From the NCBI RefSeq assembly GCF_051521505.1, contig NZ_CP150356.1:3658001-3722000 (forward strand): 64,000 nucleotides of DNA, given 5' to 3'. The notes below the pieces were generated by a model. The model ran no database searches. It was given only the letters and a program-made list of their open reading frames with translations, and was not told the origin of the DNA. Below, piece after piece: positions 1 through 9,302 of the stretch. A program made the position numbers and the translations under genes. How positions within the stretch are numbered: the first letter of the stretch is position 1; each line of letters starts with the position of its first letter. The stretch is from Sorangium sp025924095 (GTDB lineage Bacteria; Myxococcota_A; Polyangia; Polyangiales; Polyangiaceae).

Positions 1-435
1 TACCATGAGAAGGTCGTGCTGGGCGAGGACTGGCAGCCGCTGCAGCCGACCCGGGTCGAGCGCAGCGGTCGGGTGATCACTGTGCACTTCCACGTGCCGG
101 TGCCGCCGCTCGCCTGGGACAGCTCGCTCCCTTCGCCGCACCAGAGCTCGCTCACCGAGTGGGCGCAGGGGCGCGGCTTCGAGGTCCGCACGGCGGGCAC
201 CCGGATCCCGATCAGCTCCGTCGCGATCTCGGGCGACACGGTGCGCATCACGGCCGGCAGCGATCTCCCCTCGACGGGCCTCTGGGTCGGCTACGCCATG
301 ACCAGCGACGGCACGGCGTTCTCGGGCCGGACGTGGCGCTCGGGCCAGCTGCGCGACTCCGATCCTTTCGTCGGCTCGATGACGGGAACCGCGCAGCCGA
401 ACTACGCGGTGGCGTTCGAGATGTCGGTGCCCTGA
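1..435 (+). CDS. C-terminal fragment of a secreted protein, possibly esterase-like
   Basis: The reading frame is open from base 1 and stops at TGA 433-435, so only the last 144 codons of a gene that begins outside the window are present. The visible part is beta-strand rich with many Ser/Thr/Gly residues, and it contains stretches such as RSGRVITVHFHVPVPPL and PNYAVAFEMSVP. This is compatible with the C-terminal beta-sandwich of a secreted carbohydrate-active enzyme or SGNH/sialate-esterase-like protein. No catalytic motif lies in the fragment, so the family is a weak guess. The GTG at 16 is an internal codon and not a start supported by a ribosome binding site. Confidence 0.6.
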   Translation, partial: YHEKVVLGEDWQPLQPTRVERSGRVITVHFHVPVPPLAWDSSLPSPHQSSLTEWAQGRGFEVRTAGTRIPISSVAISGDTVRITAGSDLPSTGLWVGYAMTSDGTAFSGRTWRSGQLRDSDPFVGSMTGTAQPNYAVAFEMSVP

Positions 436-668
436 GGCGCGCCGGCAGGGCGTATCCATCCAGATCTTCGCTGCCGAGCGCGGGCAGTCAGACGTCTGAC
501 CCCGGACGGCCAGACGTCGAATGATGGCATCGAGGCGAGCGCCGCGTCGCTGAAGACCGGCGCCGCGGCGCGCGCCCGCGGCAGGACAACGTCCCGCGAG
601 CGAGCGCGCGTCAGGAAAGGGACATCAAGACGATTCGAGGATGTCGAGGGCGAAGCGCCACGCCGGCG

Positions 669-1961
669 TCACGGCGACAGCGTGACGGACTTCGGGTCGA
701 GCGCCATCTCGTAGTAGCCGTGCGGATTCCAGGGAAGCGCGGCGCCGTTCTGCTTGAGCGTGCCGCCGGTGACCGTCACGCGCACGTACTTGCCCGGCGG
801 GAAGTGGTCGGGCAACTGCCACGTCCAGGTCGTGTCGCCGCCGGACTGAGTGCCGGCGTTGGGCTTGATCGCCTTCTGGCCGAGCCAGTAGGCGCCGACG
901 TTGACAATGCTGTCAATCCACACGTCGCCATGAGCCTTTGTGTGCTGGACGTGCTCGATGAGGCCCGCGAGCGGTATGGGGTTATAGGCGCCGTCGCTGC
1001 CGCCGTTGAAGCCGTGGATACAGAAGGTGCGCCACTTCTTCTCCGACCGCGCGCTCGTGACCTGCTGGTCCATCGTTGACGCGGAGGCGTTCTGCGGGGG
1101 AATGTAGCTGGGAAGCGTGAACGGATCGGTCGAGTCGTTCGGGGCGATCAGCGCGTTGGACACGCCGCGGTTGATGAGGAAGCGCGTCTTGGCGATACCC
1201 GTGTACACCGCCGAGCCGTTCGGAGCCGCCATCGTGTACGGCGTGATGCCAAACGTGTCCTTGATGAATTTCGTCGCGGCGTCCGTATCGGCGCCGCCGT
1301 TGTCCTGGTCCTGGTGCCGCTGCGTGTGGTTGCCGAGCTCGTGCCCGTCCATCAGCGCCTTTTTCCACACCGGATCGTTCGATTCGTTCTTGCCGGTCTG
1401 GAGGTAGAAGGTGAACGGCACGTCGAGCGCGTTCAGCGCGTCGTAGTTCTGGATCTGGCTCGAGTTCGAGTCGTCGAAGCTGTACGATACGGCGCCTGCG
1501 AAGCCGGCCCAATCGATGACCTTGAACCCGCCGACCGCGCCGGACGGCTTCGCCACGTTGTCGGGGCCGGGGGGCGTCGGAAGGCCGGAATCGACCGGCG
1601 TTCCACCGCCCGCTCCTCCTCCACCCGTTGCGTCGTCGCCGCCGGTACCGGTGCTTGTGCTTGTGCCGGTGTCGGTGCCGGTGCCGGTGCTCGTGCTCGC
1701 GCCGCCGGTGCCTCCGGTCGACGCCGAGGTCGTGCCGCCCGGATCGCCGGTTGTGACGCTTCCCGTCGTGCCGCTGCCGCTGCCGCTCGTCGCCGGCTGG
1801 CCGCTGCTGCTGCTGCCGCCGGAGCCTCCGTCACCCCCACCCCCACCGTCATCGCCGCAGCCGGTGCAGTGCAGCGCGCCTAACAGCAGCATCGCACCGA
1901 GCACGGGTGACGATGATGCAGTAAAATTTCTGAGGTGGCGGAATCGCGATAGGTTCAACAT
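669..1961 (-). CDS. Polysaccharide deacetylase (NodB-like) lipoprotein
   Basis: The protein has 430 aa when started at the ATG at 1961. Upstream in-frame codons exist to 2054 but would put 31 residues before the signal peptide. The N-terminus is a signal peptide ending in Cys residues (ALHCTGC) and is followed by a long Gly/Ser/Thr linker of about 100 residues, the usual build of myxobacterial surface lipoproteins. The second half carries NodB motifs: VSYSFDDSNSS supplies the metal-binding Asp pair and GHELGNHTQRH the two metal-binding His. The family removes acetyl groups from N- or O-acetylated glycans such as chitin, peptidoglycan or xylan; the substrate cannot be read here. Gly/Thr/Ser codon repeats make the linker DNA highly repetitive (about 1600-1860). 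Confidence 0.85.
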   Translation of the reverse strand: MLNLSRFRHLRNFTASSSPVLGAMLLLGALHCTGCGDDGGGGGDGGSGGSSSSGQPATSGSGSGTTGSVTTGDPGGTTSASTGGTGGASTSTGTGTDTGTSTSTGTGGDDATGGGGAGGGTPVDSGLPTPPGPDNVAKPSGAVGGFKVIDWAGFAGAVSYSFDDSNSSQIQNYDALNALDVPFTFYLQTGKNESNDPVWKKALMDGHELGNHTQRHQDQDNGGADTDAATKFIKDTFGITPYTMAAPNGSAVYTGIAKTRFLINRGVSNALIAPNDSTDPFTLPSYIPPQNASASTMDQQVTSARSEKKWRTFCIHGFNGGSDGAYNPIPLAGLIEHVQHTKAHGDVWIDSIVNVGAYWLGQKAIKPNAGTQSGGDTTWTWQLPDHFPPGKYVRVTVTGGTLKQNGAALPWNPHGYYEMALDPKSVTLSP

Positions 1962-2094
1962 AGTTCGATCGCAAAGATTCCCGCAAAGCGCTCGGATGAT
2001 CAAGATGCATGCGAATTGACGCGATGCATTGTCGCGGCGAGGCCGAGCGAGCACCGCTCGAGCGCTCTCCCGCTCTCGATCACAGCCGAGGCGA

Positions 2095-4662
2095 TCACAG
2101 CCGAGGATCGATGGGCTCGCTCTCCAGCGCGAGCACGCCGAACACGCACTCGTGCACGCGATAGAGCGGCTCGCCCTCCACGAAGCGGTGGAGCGCCTCC
2201 AGGCCGAGCGCGTACTCCCGGAGCGCGAGCGCGCGCTTGCCGGCGACGCTGCGGCTCCGCAGCCGCGCGAGGTGCGGCGGCATCAGGTACTCCGGGCCGT
2301 AGATGATGCGCAGGTACTCCGGCCCACGGCACTTGATCGCCGGCTGGACGAGCCCGCGCGGGCCGCGGACCACCCACTCCCACGACTTGACCACCATCCC
2401 CTCGCCGCCGCGCTCGACCCTCTCGGTCCAGAAGGCCACCCCCTGCGCCTCGCTCTCCGGGTCCGAGAGGTCGACAACGCGGTGCGGGGTCGGCACGAAG
2501 AACCCCGGATCGACCTCGCAGAGCCGCCCGAGCTGCCGCAGGTGGAAGCCGTGATCCCGCGAGGCGTGCACCGCGCCCTCGCTCGCGAGCAGGTGAAACG
2601 GGGCGAGCCGGAGATCGGCCAGCGACCGCACCGGCCAGCAGTAGCGCCGGTAGGCCGCCACGTACCCGTCCATCGCCGCCTCCCGGGCCGCGTGGCGCTC
2701 GAGCAAGGGCCGCGCGCTCTCGTCGCGCGCGGCCGCCATCGAGAGCGCCCGGACCGCGGCGCCGAGCGACGCGCGGCCCGACGCGCCCACGGCGGCGTAC
2801 TGCCCGCGCAAGAGGTCCTGCGCCTTCGCGGACCAGGGAAGGAGCTCCGCATCGAGGCAGACCCAGTCGGTGCGGAGCTCGGTCCAGAGATCCGCGCGAT
2901 CCATCGCCGCGCGCACCCGGTCGATGAGCTCCCGGCTCCGCGCCTCGTCCGGGAAGAACGGCCTGCCCGTGCGCGTGACGCACACGCCGAGCGGCCCCTC
3001 GTCGACGCGGAACCGCCGCTGCCGCGCGGCCTCGTCGCGGCACACGACGAGCACCGCGCGCGACCCCATGTGCTTCTCCTCGCAGATGACGCGGCCCACG
3101 CCGTTCTGCCGGAAGTACGCGAACGCCTCGCGCGGGTGCTCGAGCAGGCCCCCGTCCTTCGCGGTCTCGCTCGGCGACATGGTCGGCGGCAGGTAGATGA
3201 GCCACCGCGGATCCACGGCGAAGCGGCTCATCGCCTCGAGCGCCGCCGCGGCGTTCTCCTCGCGGATCGTCACCATGCCGTGCACCCGCGTCCGGATCGC
3301 GCGCCGGCCCCTCACGTCGTCGATGTCGAGCACATCGCCGGCCTGCCCGCGCGATCCGGCCCTCGGGTCGCCCCCGCGCGGCGCGAGCGGCTTCTGCGGC
3401 TCGTAGTACACGCGGCGCGCCTTGACCTCGACGAGCTCGCGCTCCGGGTAGCGGAGCGCCGTGAGCGCGCCGCCGAACACGCACCCCGTGTCGATGCAGA
3501 TCGTGCGGTTCTCCCACTCGGCCACGGTCGTTGGCGTGTGGCCGTAGACCACCATCGCCTTGCCGCGGTACTCCGAGGCCCAGTTGTACCGCACCGGGAG
3601 GCCGTACTCGTCGGTCTCGCCCGTGGTCTCGCCGTACAGGCAGAACTCGCGCACCGCCCCCGAGCCGCGGCCCTGGAACGCCTCCTTGACCCCCGCGTGC
3701 GCGACCGCGAGGTTGCCGTCGTCGAGCACGTAGTGGCTGACGAGCCCGTCGATGAAGTCCGCCGCCTTCGCCTTGAACTCGTCCGTCTCCACCTCGAGCT
3801 GCGCGAGCGTCAGCTCGAGGCCGTGGGTCGCCCGCACGTCGCGGCCGCGCAGCTTCTTCAGCAGCTTCACGTCGTGGTTGCCGGGCACGCAGATCGCCGC
3901 GCCCGCCTCGACCATCCCCATCGCGAGGCGCAGCACGTCGGGCGAGCGCGGCCCGCGGTCCACGAGGTCGCCGAGGAAGAGCGCGCGCCGGCCCTCGGGG
4001 TGCGACGCGCGCGGCGCGTCCGGCAGCCCCTCCAGGCGGTAGCCGAGCGCCTCGAGCAGCTCGACGAGCTCGTCGAAGCAGCCGTGGACGTCGCCGATGA
4101 TGTCGAACGGCCCGTGATCGTCGCGGCGATCGGTCCACAGGCGTTGCCGCTCGATCGTGGCCGCCGCGACCTCCTCGGGCGAGGAGAGCACGTGCACGTA
4201 GCGGAAGCCCTCGCGCCGGAGATCCCGGAGCGAGCGGCGGAGATCGCGGCTCTGGCCCCGCACCACGTGCGGGCCGAACTGCCGGTCCGGGCGGCCGGCG
4301 TTGCGCGCGCGGCAGAGCTTCTCGGGCAGGTCGAGCACGATGGCGACCGGCAGCACGTGGTGCTCGCGCGCGAGCGCCACGAGCGGCCTGCGCGCGTCGG
4401 GCTGCACGTTTGTCGCGTCGACGACGGCGAGCCGCCCGGCCGCGAGCCGCTTGCCCGCGATGAAGCGCAGGACCTCGAACGCGTCCGCGCTGGCGGCCTG
4501 ATCGTTCTCGTCGTCGGACACGACGCCGCGGTAGTGGTCGGACGAGAGGATCTCGGTCGGCTTGAAGTGCGCCCTCGCGAACGTGCTCTTGCCGGAGCCG
4601 GACGCGCCCACGAGCACGACAAGCGAGAGCGAGGGGACGACGAGGGGCTTCGGCTCGCTCAC
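2095..4662 (-). CDS. pnkp: Polynucleotide kinase-phosphatase-ligase (bacterial RNA repair)
   Basis: The protein has 855 aa, close to the roughly 870 aa of Clostridium thermocellum Pnkp. Three modules appear in order. The 5'-OH polynucleotide kinase (about 1-170) has the P-loop GASGSGKST. The binuclear metallophosphatase (about 180-400) has DIIGDVHG, GDLVDRG and GNHD. The nucleotidyltransferase/ligase (about 480-855) has the adenylation Lys in EEKHMGSRA. The start is GTG at 4662, whose last two bases overlap the TGA of hen1 (GTGA at 4662-4659), so the two genes are translationally coupled. The family heals and seals broken RNA such as cleaved tRNA anticodon loops; ligation requires heterodimerisation with Hen1. 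Longer upstream open frame to 6021 is shadow of hen1. Confidence 0.95.
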   Translation of the reverse strand: MSEPKPLVVPSLSLVVLVGASGSGKSTFARAHFKPTEILSSDHYRGVVSDDENDQAASADAFEVLRFIAGKRLAAGRLAVVDATNVQPDARRPLVALAREHHVLPVAIVLDLPEKLCRARNAGRPDRQFGPHVVRGQSRDLRRSLRDLRREGFRYVHVLSSPEEVAAATIERQRLWTDRRDDHGPFDIIGDVHGCFDELVELLEALGYRLEGLPDAPRASHPEGRRALFLGDLVDRGPRSPDVLRLAMGMVEAGAAICVPGNHDVKLLKKLRGRDVRATHGLELTLAQLEVETDEFKAKAADFIDGLVSHYVLDDGNLAVAHAGVKEAFQGRGSGAVREFCLYGETTGETDEYGLPVRYNWASEYRGKAMVVYGHTPTTVAEWENRTICIDTGCVFGGALTALRYPERELVEVKARRVYYEPQKPLAPRGGDPRAGSRGQAGDVLDIDDVRGRRAIRTRVHGMVTIREENAAAALEAMSRFAVDPRWLIYLPPTMSPSETAKDGGLLEHPREAFAYFRQNGVGRVICEEKHMGSRAVLVVCRDEAARQRRFRVDEGPLGVCVTRTGRPFFPDEARSRELIDRVRAAMDRADLWTELRTDWVCLDAELLPWSAKAQDLLRGQYAAVGASGRASLGAAVRALSMAAARDESARPLLERHAAREAAMDGYVAAYRRYCWPVRSLADLRLAPFHLLASEGAVHASRDHGFHLRQLGRLCEVDPGFFVPTPHRVVDLSDPESEAQGVAFWTERVERGGEGMVVKSWEWVVRGPRGLVQPAIKCRGPEYLRIIYGPEYLMPPHLARLRSRSVAGKRALALREYALGLEALHRFVEGEPLYRVHECVFGVLALESEPIDPRL

Positions 4663-6161
4663 GACGCCACCTCCGCCGCCGGCGCGGCGGCGCCGGCGTC
4701 GCCCTGACCGTCCGCGCCGCCGGCGTCGCCCTCGCCGTTCGCGCCGTTCGCGCCGCCCTCGCCGTCCGCGCGCGTGAAGGTCGCCATCTGCGTCGGCGCG
4801 CCGAGCGACGGATCCATCGGGCCGATGGGCAGGTGCTCGACGGCGTAGCCGTGCGCCGCCGCGACCTCCGCGCAGAAGGCGTGGAACTCGGCGCGCGTCC
4901 ACTCGAAGCGGTGGTCGCCGTGGCGGAGCGCGCCGGGCGGCAGCCCCTCGAACCGCACGTTGTACTCGGCGTTCGGCGTGGTCACGACGACGACGCGCGG
5001 CCGAGCGTGCTCGAAGACGGCGCGGGTGAGCGCGTCGAGGCGCGAGAGGTCCACGTGCTCGATGACCTCGACGAGGGTCACGGCGTCGTGGCCCGAGAAG
5101 CGCGCGTCGCGGTACGTGACCGACGCCTGGAAGAGCTGGATCCGCCGCTTCTGCTTGTCGGGGAGGTCGTCGAGGCGGAGCCGGTTCCTGGCGATCTCGA
5201 GGCTGCGCATCGAGACGTCGGCGCCGGCGACGCGCTCGAAGACGCGCTCGTCGACGAGGCGCTTCAGCAGCTTGCCCTCGCCGCAGCCGAGGTCGAGCAC
5301 GCTCCTCGCCTCGGCCCGGCGGAGCGCCGCGACGACGGCCGCGCGCCGCTCCTCGTCGAGGCTCATCCGCGCCTCGGCCCTGTCCTCGGGCGCGGCCTTC
5401 TCGTCCTCGGCCTCCTCGGGGCTCGCCGCCTCGTCGGCCACGAGCCGGGCGAGCGCCGCGCGGAAGAGCGGCCGGCTGTGCTTGAGGTAGCGGAGCGCGA
5501 TCGCCTCGCGCTCGGGGTGCTCCGCGAGCCAGCCCTCGCCCTTGGCGAGGAGGTTGTCGACCTCGGCGTCGCCCACGTAGTAGTGCTTCTTGTCGTCGAG
5601 CACGGGCACGAGCACGTAGAGGTGCGCGAGCAGCTCCTGGAGCCGGCACGTCCTCGCGAGCGAGACGCGCAGGTAGGCGCTCTGGCCCCACTCCGGGAAC
5701 GTCTCGTCGAGCGGGAGGCGCTCGGCCGCGACCTCGTAGCCGAGCGGCTCGAAGAGCCGCCGGAGCAGCGCCTCGCCGCCGCGGCACGGCAGGGCCGAGA
5801 GGGTGGCGGAGAGGGGGAGCGGCACGTCGGCGAGCTCCGGGCGGTCGCGGCACTTGCCGCCGAGCGCCGAGCCGAAGACCTGCGCTATCGCCACCGAGAG
5901 GAACGACGAGGCGACATAGGGCCGGTCGTTGACGTACTGCGCGAGCGTGCCCGGCTCGCCCGCGCCGCGCCCGCGCACGAGGTCCACGGGGTCGACGTCG
6001 AGCAGGAGCGCCGCGGTGCACCGGTCCTCGGTCGCCTCCGGATAGAACACGTGCGCCTTGCCGAACGAGAGCGCGAACGACTGCGTGTGCGCCGGGTTCT
6101 TGACGAGGAGGTAGCCGAGATCGGTCGCCGGCCGGTGCGTGGTGGTGAGCGTGAGGAGCAT
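4659..6161 (-). CDS. hen1: 3'-terminal RNA ribose 2'-O-methyltransferase Hen1
   Basis: The protein has 500 aa and starts at ATG 6161 (LLTLTTTHRPATDLGYLL, the canonical bacterial Hen1 N-terminus). The first half (about 1-240) is the Hen1-N domain that activates the Pnkp ligase. The second half is a class I SAM methyltransferase with DLGCGEGK for SAM binding and the Mn-coordinating set EVIEH plus a later His in HRFEWT. It methylates the 3'-terminal 2'-OH of damaged RNA before Pnkp seals the break, making the repaired site resistant to re-cleavage. The C-terminus has a low-complexity Gly/Ala/Asp tail before the overlap with pnkp. Length is a little above the usual 465 aa because of an acidic insert (EEAEDEKAAPEDRAE). 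Confidence 0.95.
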   Translation of the reverse strand: MLLTLTTTHRPATDLGYLLVKNPAHTQSFALSFGKAHVFYPEATEDRCTAALLLDVDPVDLVRGRGAGEPGTLAQYVNDRPYVASSFLSVAIAQVFGSALGGKCRDRPELADVPLPLSATLSALPCRGGEALLRRLFEPLGYEVAAERLPLDETFPEWGQSAYLRVSLARTCRLQELLAHLYVLVPVLDDKKHYYVGDAEVDNLLAKGEGWLAEHPEREAIALRYLKHSRPLFRAALARLVADEAASPEEAEDEKAAPEDRAEARMSLDEERRAAVVAALRRAEARSVLDLGCGEGKLLKRLVDERVFERVAGADVSMRSLEIARNRLRLDDLPDKQKRRIQLFQASVTYRDARFSGHDAVTLVEVIEHVDLSRLDALTRAVFEHARPRVVVVTTPNAEYNVRFEGLPPGALRHGDHRFEWTRAEFHAFCAEVAAAHGYAVEHLPIGPMDPSLGAPTQMATFTRADGEGGANGANGEGDAGGADGQGDAGAAAPAAEVAS

Positions 6162-6549
6162 CGGGGGCCGCAGTCTACGTGCGCGGGGCAACTCGCGACA
6201 ATCGCGGTCGCGCGGCGCTCGCCGCGCAGCGTGCGCCGCGCCCGGCGCGGCAGACAGAGGATCTCTCCAGCTGGGTTGGTTGAAGTCGAGCGCTCGAGGG
6301 GGAGACGGTGGTGACGTGGGCGCTCGTGGGGCGCGATGTGGGGGATCGGCGCCTGTGCAGGTGCTTTTGCCAGAGGTGAAATGTTCGCTGGAACAGCCGT
6401 TTTCTTCGGTCTGAAGAGATCATTCCAGAGTGCTTGTCTGTCAAAATGATTTTTCTGTGTGTTCGAGCGATGGCGAGCTCATGAGTTTGCATTCATGAAG
6501 GTGCTGCCGGTCGCGCTCTGTCGGCGCGCCCATGACGTGGAGATACAGG
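6162..6549. promoter_or_regulatory. Divergent intergenic region hen1 / expansin
   Basis: These 388 bases separate the divergently read hen1 and expansin genes and must hold both promoters. The half nearest the expansin (about 6370-6470) is visibly poorer in GC, with runs such as AAAATGATTTTTC, which fits a promoter. I cannot assign a convincing -35/-10 pair. No small ORF with a ribosome binding site is evident. Confidence 0.4.
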
Positions 6550-7842
6550 ATGCGATCTTTGGCTTATCGATCTGCTGTTGCGCTATCTTTCTTTGGCCTC
6601 TTCGCCGCCGCGTGCACCGCCGAGGTGCCGGGCGAGGAGGAGGTCGCGGGGGACCTCACCAGCGCCGTGGTGACGACCGACGGGCTCGGGGTCGCGGCGC
6701 TGACGAGGTCGTCCGACTGGGGCAGCGGCTACTGCGTGAACGTGAACGTCGTGAACGAGGGGATCACGCCGGTGACGTCGTGGACCGTCGTGATCGATCT
6801 CAAGCAGTCCGTCGTGTCCAGCCTGTGGGGGGCCCAGTCCAGCCGAAACGGCTCGATCCTGACGGTGACCCCGTCTTCCGGTAACGCGCCGATCCCGGTG
6901 GGAGGCTTGACCAGCTTCGGGTTCTGCGCGAACGCGACCGGGGGCGATTACCAACCGGTGATGGTGTCCATGACCCAGACCGGCGCGACCGGCTCGGGTC
7001 AGACGACGGGCTCGGGGGCCACGACCGGCTCGGGGGCCACGACCGGCGGCTCGGGCGCGGGCGGGGCAGGGGGGAGCGGTGGGGGCGCGACGAGCGGCGC
7101 CGGCGGCTCGGCCGGCGGCAGCTCCGACGGCGGCGGGACCTGCTCGATCCCGCTCCCGAGCTACGAGGACGGCGACGGATCGGCGACGTGGTACACGCTC
7201 AGCCAGGGCTCGGGCGCGGTGAACTGCAGCTTCCCGGTCCTCGGGCGCAGCCCGGACAGGATTGCGCACGTGGCGACCGGCGGAGGCCGGTATTTCGCGG
7301 CCATGAACACGGCCGACTACGACACCGCGGCCGCGTGCGGAGCGTGCGTGGAGGTGAGCCGCGACGACGGGCGGAAGGTCGTGGCGACGGTCGTCGATCA
7401 GTGTCCCATCGGCAGCAACCCGAAGTGCACGGCCGGGCACATCGATCTGAGCAAGGAGGCCTTTCAGCAGATCGGGTCGACCGAGGAGGGCTATCTCGGG
7501 ACCGGCAACGGCGGGGCGAGGGGCAAGATCTCCTGGAAGTACGTCGCGTGCCCGGTCGAGGGGAACCTCTCCATCTCGCTCAAGGAGCAGAACAGCTGGT
7601 GGAACGAGTTCCGCGTGCAGGGCCATCGCAACCCGATCGAGCGGGTCGAGGTCCAGCTCGGCGGGACGTGGAGGGAGGCCACGCGGCAGTCCTACAACTA
7701 CTGGCGTGTCGGCAACGGCAACATGACGCCGGGGCCGTGGCGCGTGCGCGTGACCGACGTCCTCGGCGAGACGATCGAGACCACGGTCCAGGTCAGCACG
7801 GCCGAGCAGACCGCGTCGTCTCAGTTCTCCACGTGCGAGTGA
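6550..7842 (+). CDS. CBM2-like / expansin-like lipoprotein
   Basis: The protein has 430 aa when started at the second in-frame ATG (6550), which begins a clean lipoprotein signal (RSLAYRSAVALSFFGLFAAAC). A possible alternative is the ATG at 6532. Residues about 35-140 look like a family 2 cellulose-binding module (SDWGSGYCVNVNVVN, SWTVVIDL, pairs of Cys and Trp). A Gly/Ser/Thr linker follows, then an expansin module. The double-psi barrel has ACGACVEV, VVDQCP and GHIDLS with the conserved Asp. The C-terminal domain has NSWWNEFRVQGHRNPIERVEV and aromatic YNYWR, as in bacterial EXLX1 proteins. Expansins loosen cellulose networks without hydrolysis; here the protein is probably tethered to the outer surface of a cellulose-degrading cell. 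Confidence 0.88.
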   Translation: MRSLAYRSAVALSFFGLFAAACTAEVPGEEEVAGDLTSAVVTTDGLGVAALTRSSDWGSGYCVNVNVVNEGITPVTSWTVVIDLKQSVVSSLWGAQSSRNGSILTVTPSSGNAPIPVGGLTSFGFCANATGGDYQPVMVSMTQTGATGSGQTTGSGATTGSGATTGGSGAGGAGGSGGGATSGAGGSAGGSSDGGGTCSIPLPSYEDGDGSATWYTLSQGSGAVNCSFPVLGRSPDRIAHVATGGGRYFAAMNTADYDTAAACGACVEVSRDDGRKVVATVVDQCPIGSNPKCTAGHIDLSKEAFQQIGSTEEGYLGTGNGGARGKISWKYVACPVEGNLSISLKEQNSWWNEFRVQGHRNPIERVEVQLGGTWREATRQSYNYWRVGNGNMTPGPWRVRVTDVLGETIETTVQVSTAEQTASSQFSTCE

Positions 7843-8057
7843 GCCGGCCGCTCTCCGGTCCACTCGAGCCCTCGCCACCGCTGCTCCGGCCCCACCCCCG
7901 AGGGGCTGTCACGGACGTGCGCGCCTGCGCGAATCCCAGATTGCCGTCTTGGCCGGATCGGTGCCAGTCGTGGCGTGCACGTCGAGGGCGACGCGTGGCG
8001 TGCTGAGCCGGTAGACTGCGGCAGACGGGCACGCGAGCTCGTGGACTCGGAGGATTT

Positions 8058-9185
8058 ATGAGCACAAGCTCTCAGCTTTCGGGCGAGAAGATCCGCGTCG
8101 ACGTTGGGGGAATGCCGATCGAATGGGATGTCGACAACGGCCAGTGCACCTGGGCCGGCGTCCCGTCGGTGTCCATGTTCGTGCCGAGCAGCGTGCTCGG
8201 GCTGATGTCCGGCTTCCAGCGGATGGCGGGGACCGAGCGCTTCAACCTCGCCGTGGAGAGCGGGGGGCGGCGCAGCATCGAGGACGACTGGACGTTCCTC
8301 TCCGGCTACCCGACGTTCGAGGAGGGCTTCAGGGCGCTTGGCATCGGCGCGGCCACCGCGGGCTGGGGCCGGTGGCAGGCGGTCTCGGTGGACCGGGAGC
8401 GGAAGGAGGCGCGCTTTCGCGTCGTGAACGGGTGGGAGGCGCTCTACCAGAAGGAGCTGGATGTCTGCTGGGGGAGCAGCATGATGGCGGGCAAGCTCGC
8501 TGGATTCTGCACCAGGCTGTTCGGGCAGGAGTGCGAGGTCGAGCAAACGTCGTTCGCCGCGCGGGGCGATCTCCACGACGAGTTCACGGTGCGCTGCGCG
8601 ACGATCACCCTGGAGGAGCGGCTGCAGCGCCTGCTCGACGAGGAGCTGGCGACGAAGGCGGACCTGGCCATCGCGCTGCACGAGCTGAAACGCGAGGTCG
8701 AGGAGCGGGTCCGCATCGCCGAGGAGCTCCAGCAGACCGAGCAGGAGCTCCGCGAGAAGCTGTCGTTGATCGAGCGGCAGCAGCACGAGCTGCGCGCGCT
8801 CGCCACCCCGATCCTCCAGGTGTGGGACGGCGTGCTGACGCTCCCCTTGATCGGCACGCTCGACGGCGTGAGGGCCGGGGTGATCACGGAGGAGCTGCTC
8901 GACGCGATCGTCCGGACCGGCGCCCGCTATGCGATCCTCGACATGACCGGCGTCGACGGCATCGATGAGGCGACCGCCGACCATGTGATCCGGATCGTGC
9001 GCGCGGTCGGGCTGCTCGGCGCGAAGGGGGTCATCACCGGCGTGCGCCCCGCGGTGGCGGCGCTGATCACGTCGCTCGGCCTCGACATGTCCGCCGTCGC
9101 CACGCAGCGGAACCTCCGCGAGGGGCTGCGGATGTGCATCCGGTCGCTGGGCGGCGCGACGGCCGGGGGGGGCGGAGGCAGGTAA
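8058..9185 (+). CDS. V4R-like/STAS stressosome-type (RsbR-like) regulator
   Basis: The protein has 375 aa and starts at ATG 8058 behind GGAGGA. The N-terminal half (about 80-195) resembles a V4R/4VR small-molecule-binding domain (GKLAGFCTRLFGQECEVEQTSF). A charged coiled coil follows (about 195-250), then an RsbR-type STAS domain (about 250-365: PILQVWDGVLTLPLIG, LDMTGVDGIDEATADHV, GAKGVITGVRP). RsbR proteins build stressosomes whose sensor domains control an RsbT-like kinase through STAS phosphorylation. At the positions of the two RsbRA phospho-threonines this protein has E304 and L336, so regulation by phosphorylation there is unlikely. No RsbS/RsbT gene is adjacent. Confidence 0.85.
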   Translation: MSTSSQLSGEKIRVDVGGMPIEWDVDNGQCTWAGVPSVSMFVPSSVLGLMSGFQRMAGTERFNLAVESGGRRSIEDDWTFLSGYPTFEEGFRALGIGAATAGWGRWQAVSVDRERKEARFRVVNGWEALYQKELDVCWGSSMMAGKLAGFCTRLFGQECEVEQTSFAARGDLHDEFTVRCATITLEERLQRLLDEELATKADLAIALHELKREVEERVRIAEELQQTEQELREKLSLIERQQHELRALATPILQVWDGVLTLPLIGTLDGVRAGVITEELLDAIVRTGARYAILDMTGVDGIDEATADHVIRIVRAVGLLGAKGVITGVRPAVAALITSLGLDMSAVATQRNLREGLRMCIRSLGGATAGGGGGR

Positions 9186-9190
9186 GCCGG

Positions 9191-9218
9191 GGGCGGTGGA
9201 ACCGCGTCGCGAGCACCG
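9191..9218 (+). repeat. Left copy of 28-bp direct repeat bounding the accessory island
   Basis: It begins GGGCGGTGGAACCGC and ends GCGAGCACCG. The right copy at 24403-24430 has the same orientation and differs only at two adjacent bases (GT versus TC), giving 26/28 identity. The segment GCGGTGGAACCGC can also form a short hairpin. It lies immediately after the STAS gene. Confidence 0.75.
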
Positions 9219-9224
9219 AGAACA

Positions 9225-9242
9225 GGTGGTGCCCTAATTAGG
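9225..9242 (+). repeat. Left inverted repeat, core CCTAATTAGG
   Basis: The sequence GGTGGTGCCCTAATTAGG is an exact inverse of 24368-24385. Part of it is self-complementary, but the flanking GGTGGTG is not, so the match is more than a shared palindrome. It sits 6 bases inside the left direct repeat. The DNA between the two copies carries the mobile and accessory genes. Confidence 0.7.
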
Positions 9243-9302
9243 CTTCCTCTGCCCTAGTTTGACTCCGTGTCGCGCATGAGCGGTTAGGCTCTGCCGGAAT
9301 AG

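Noticed and set aside
2029..4707. 892-codon plus-strand ORF opposite pnkp
   Set aside because: Antisense shadow in high-GC DNA; no recognisable domain while pnkp has every catalytic motif.
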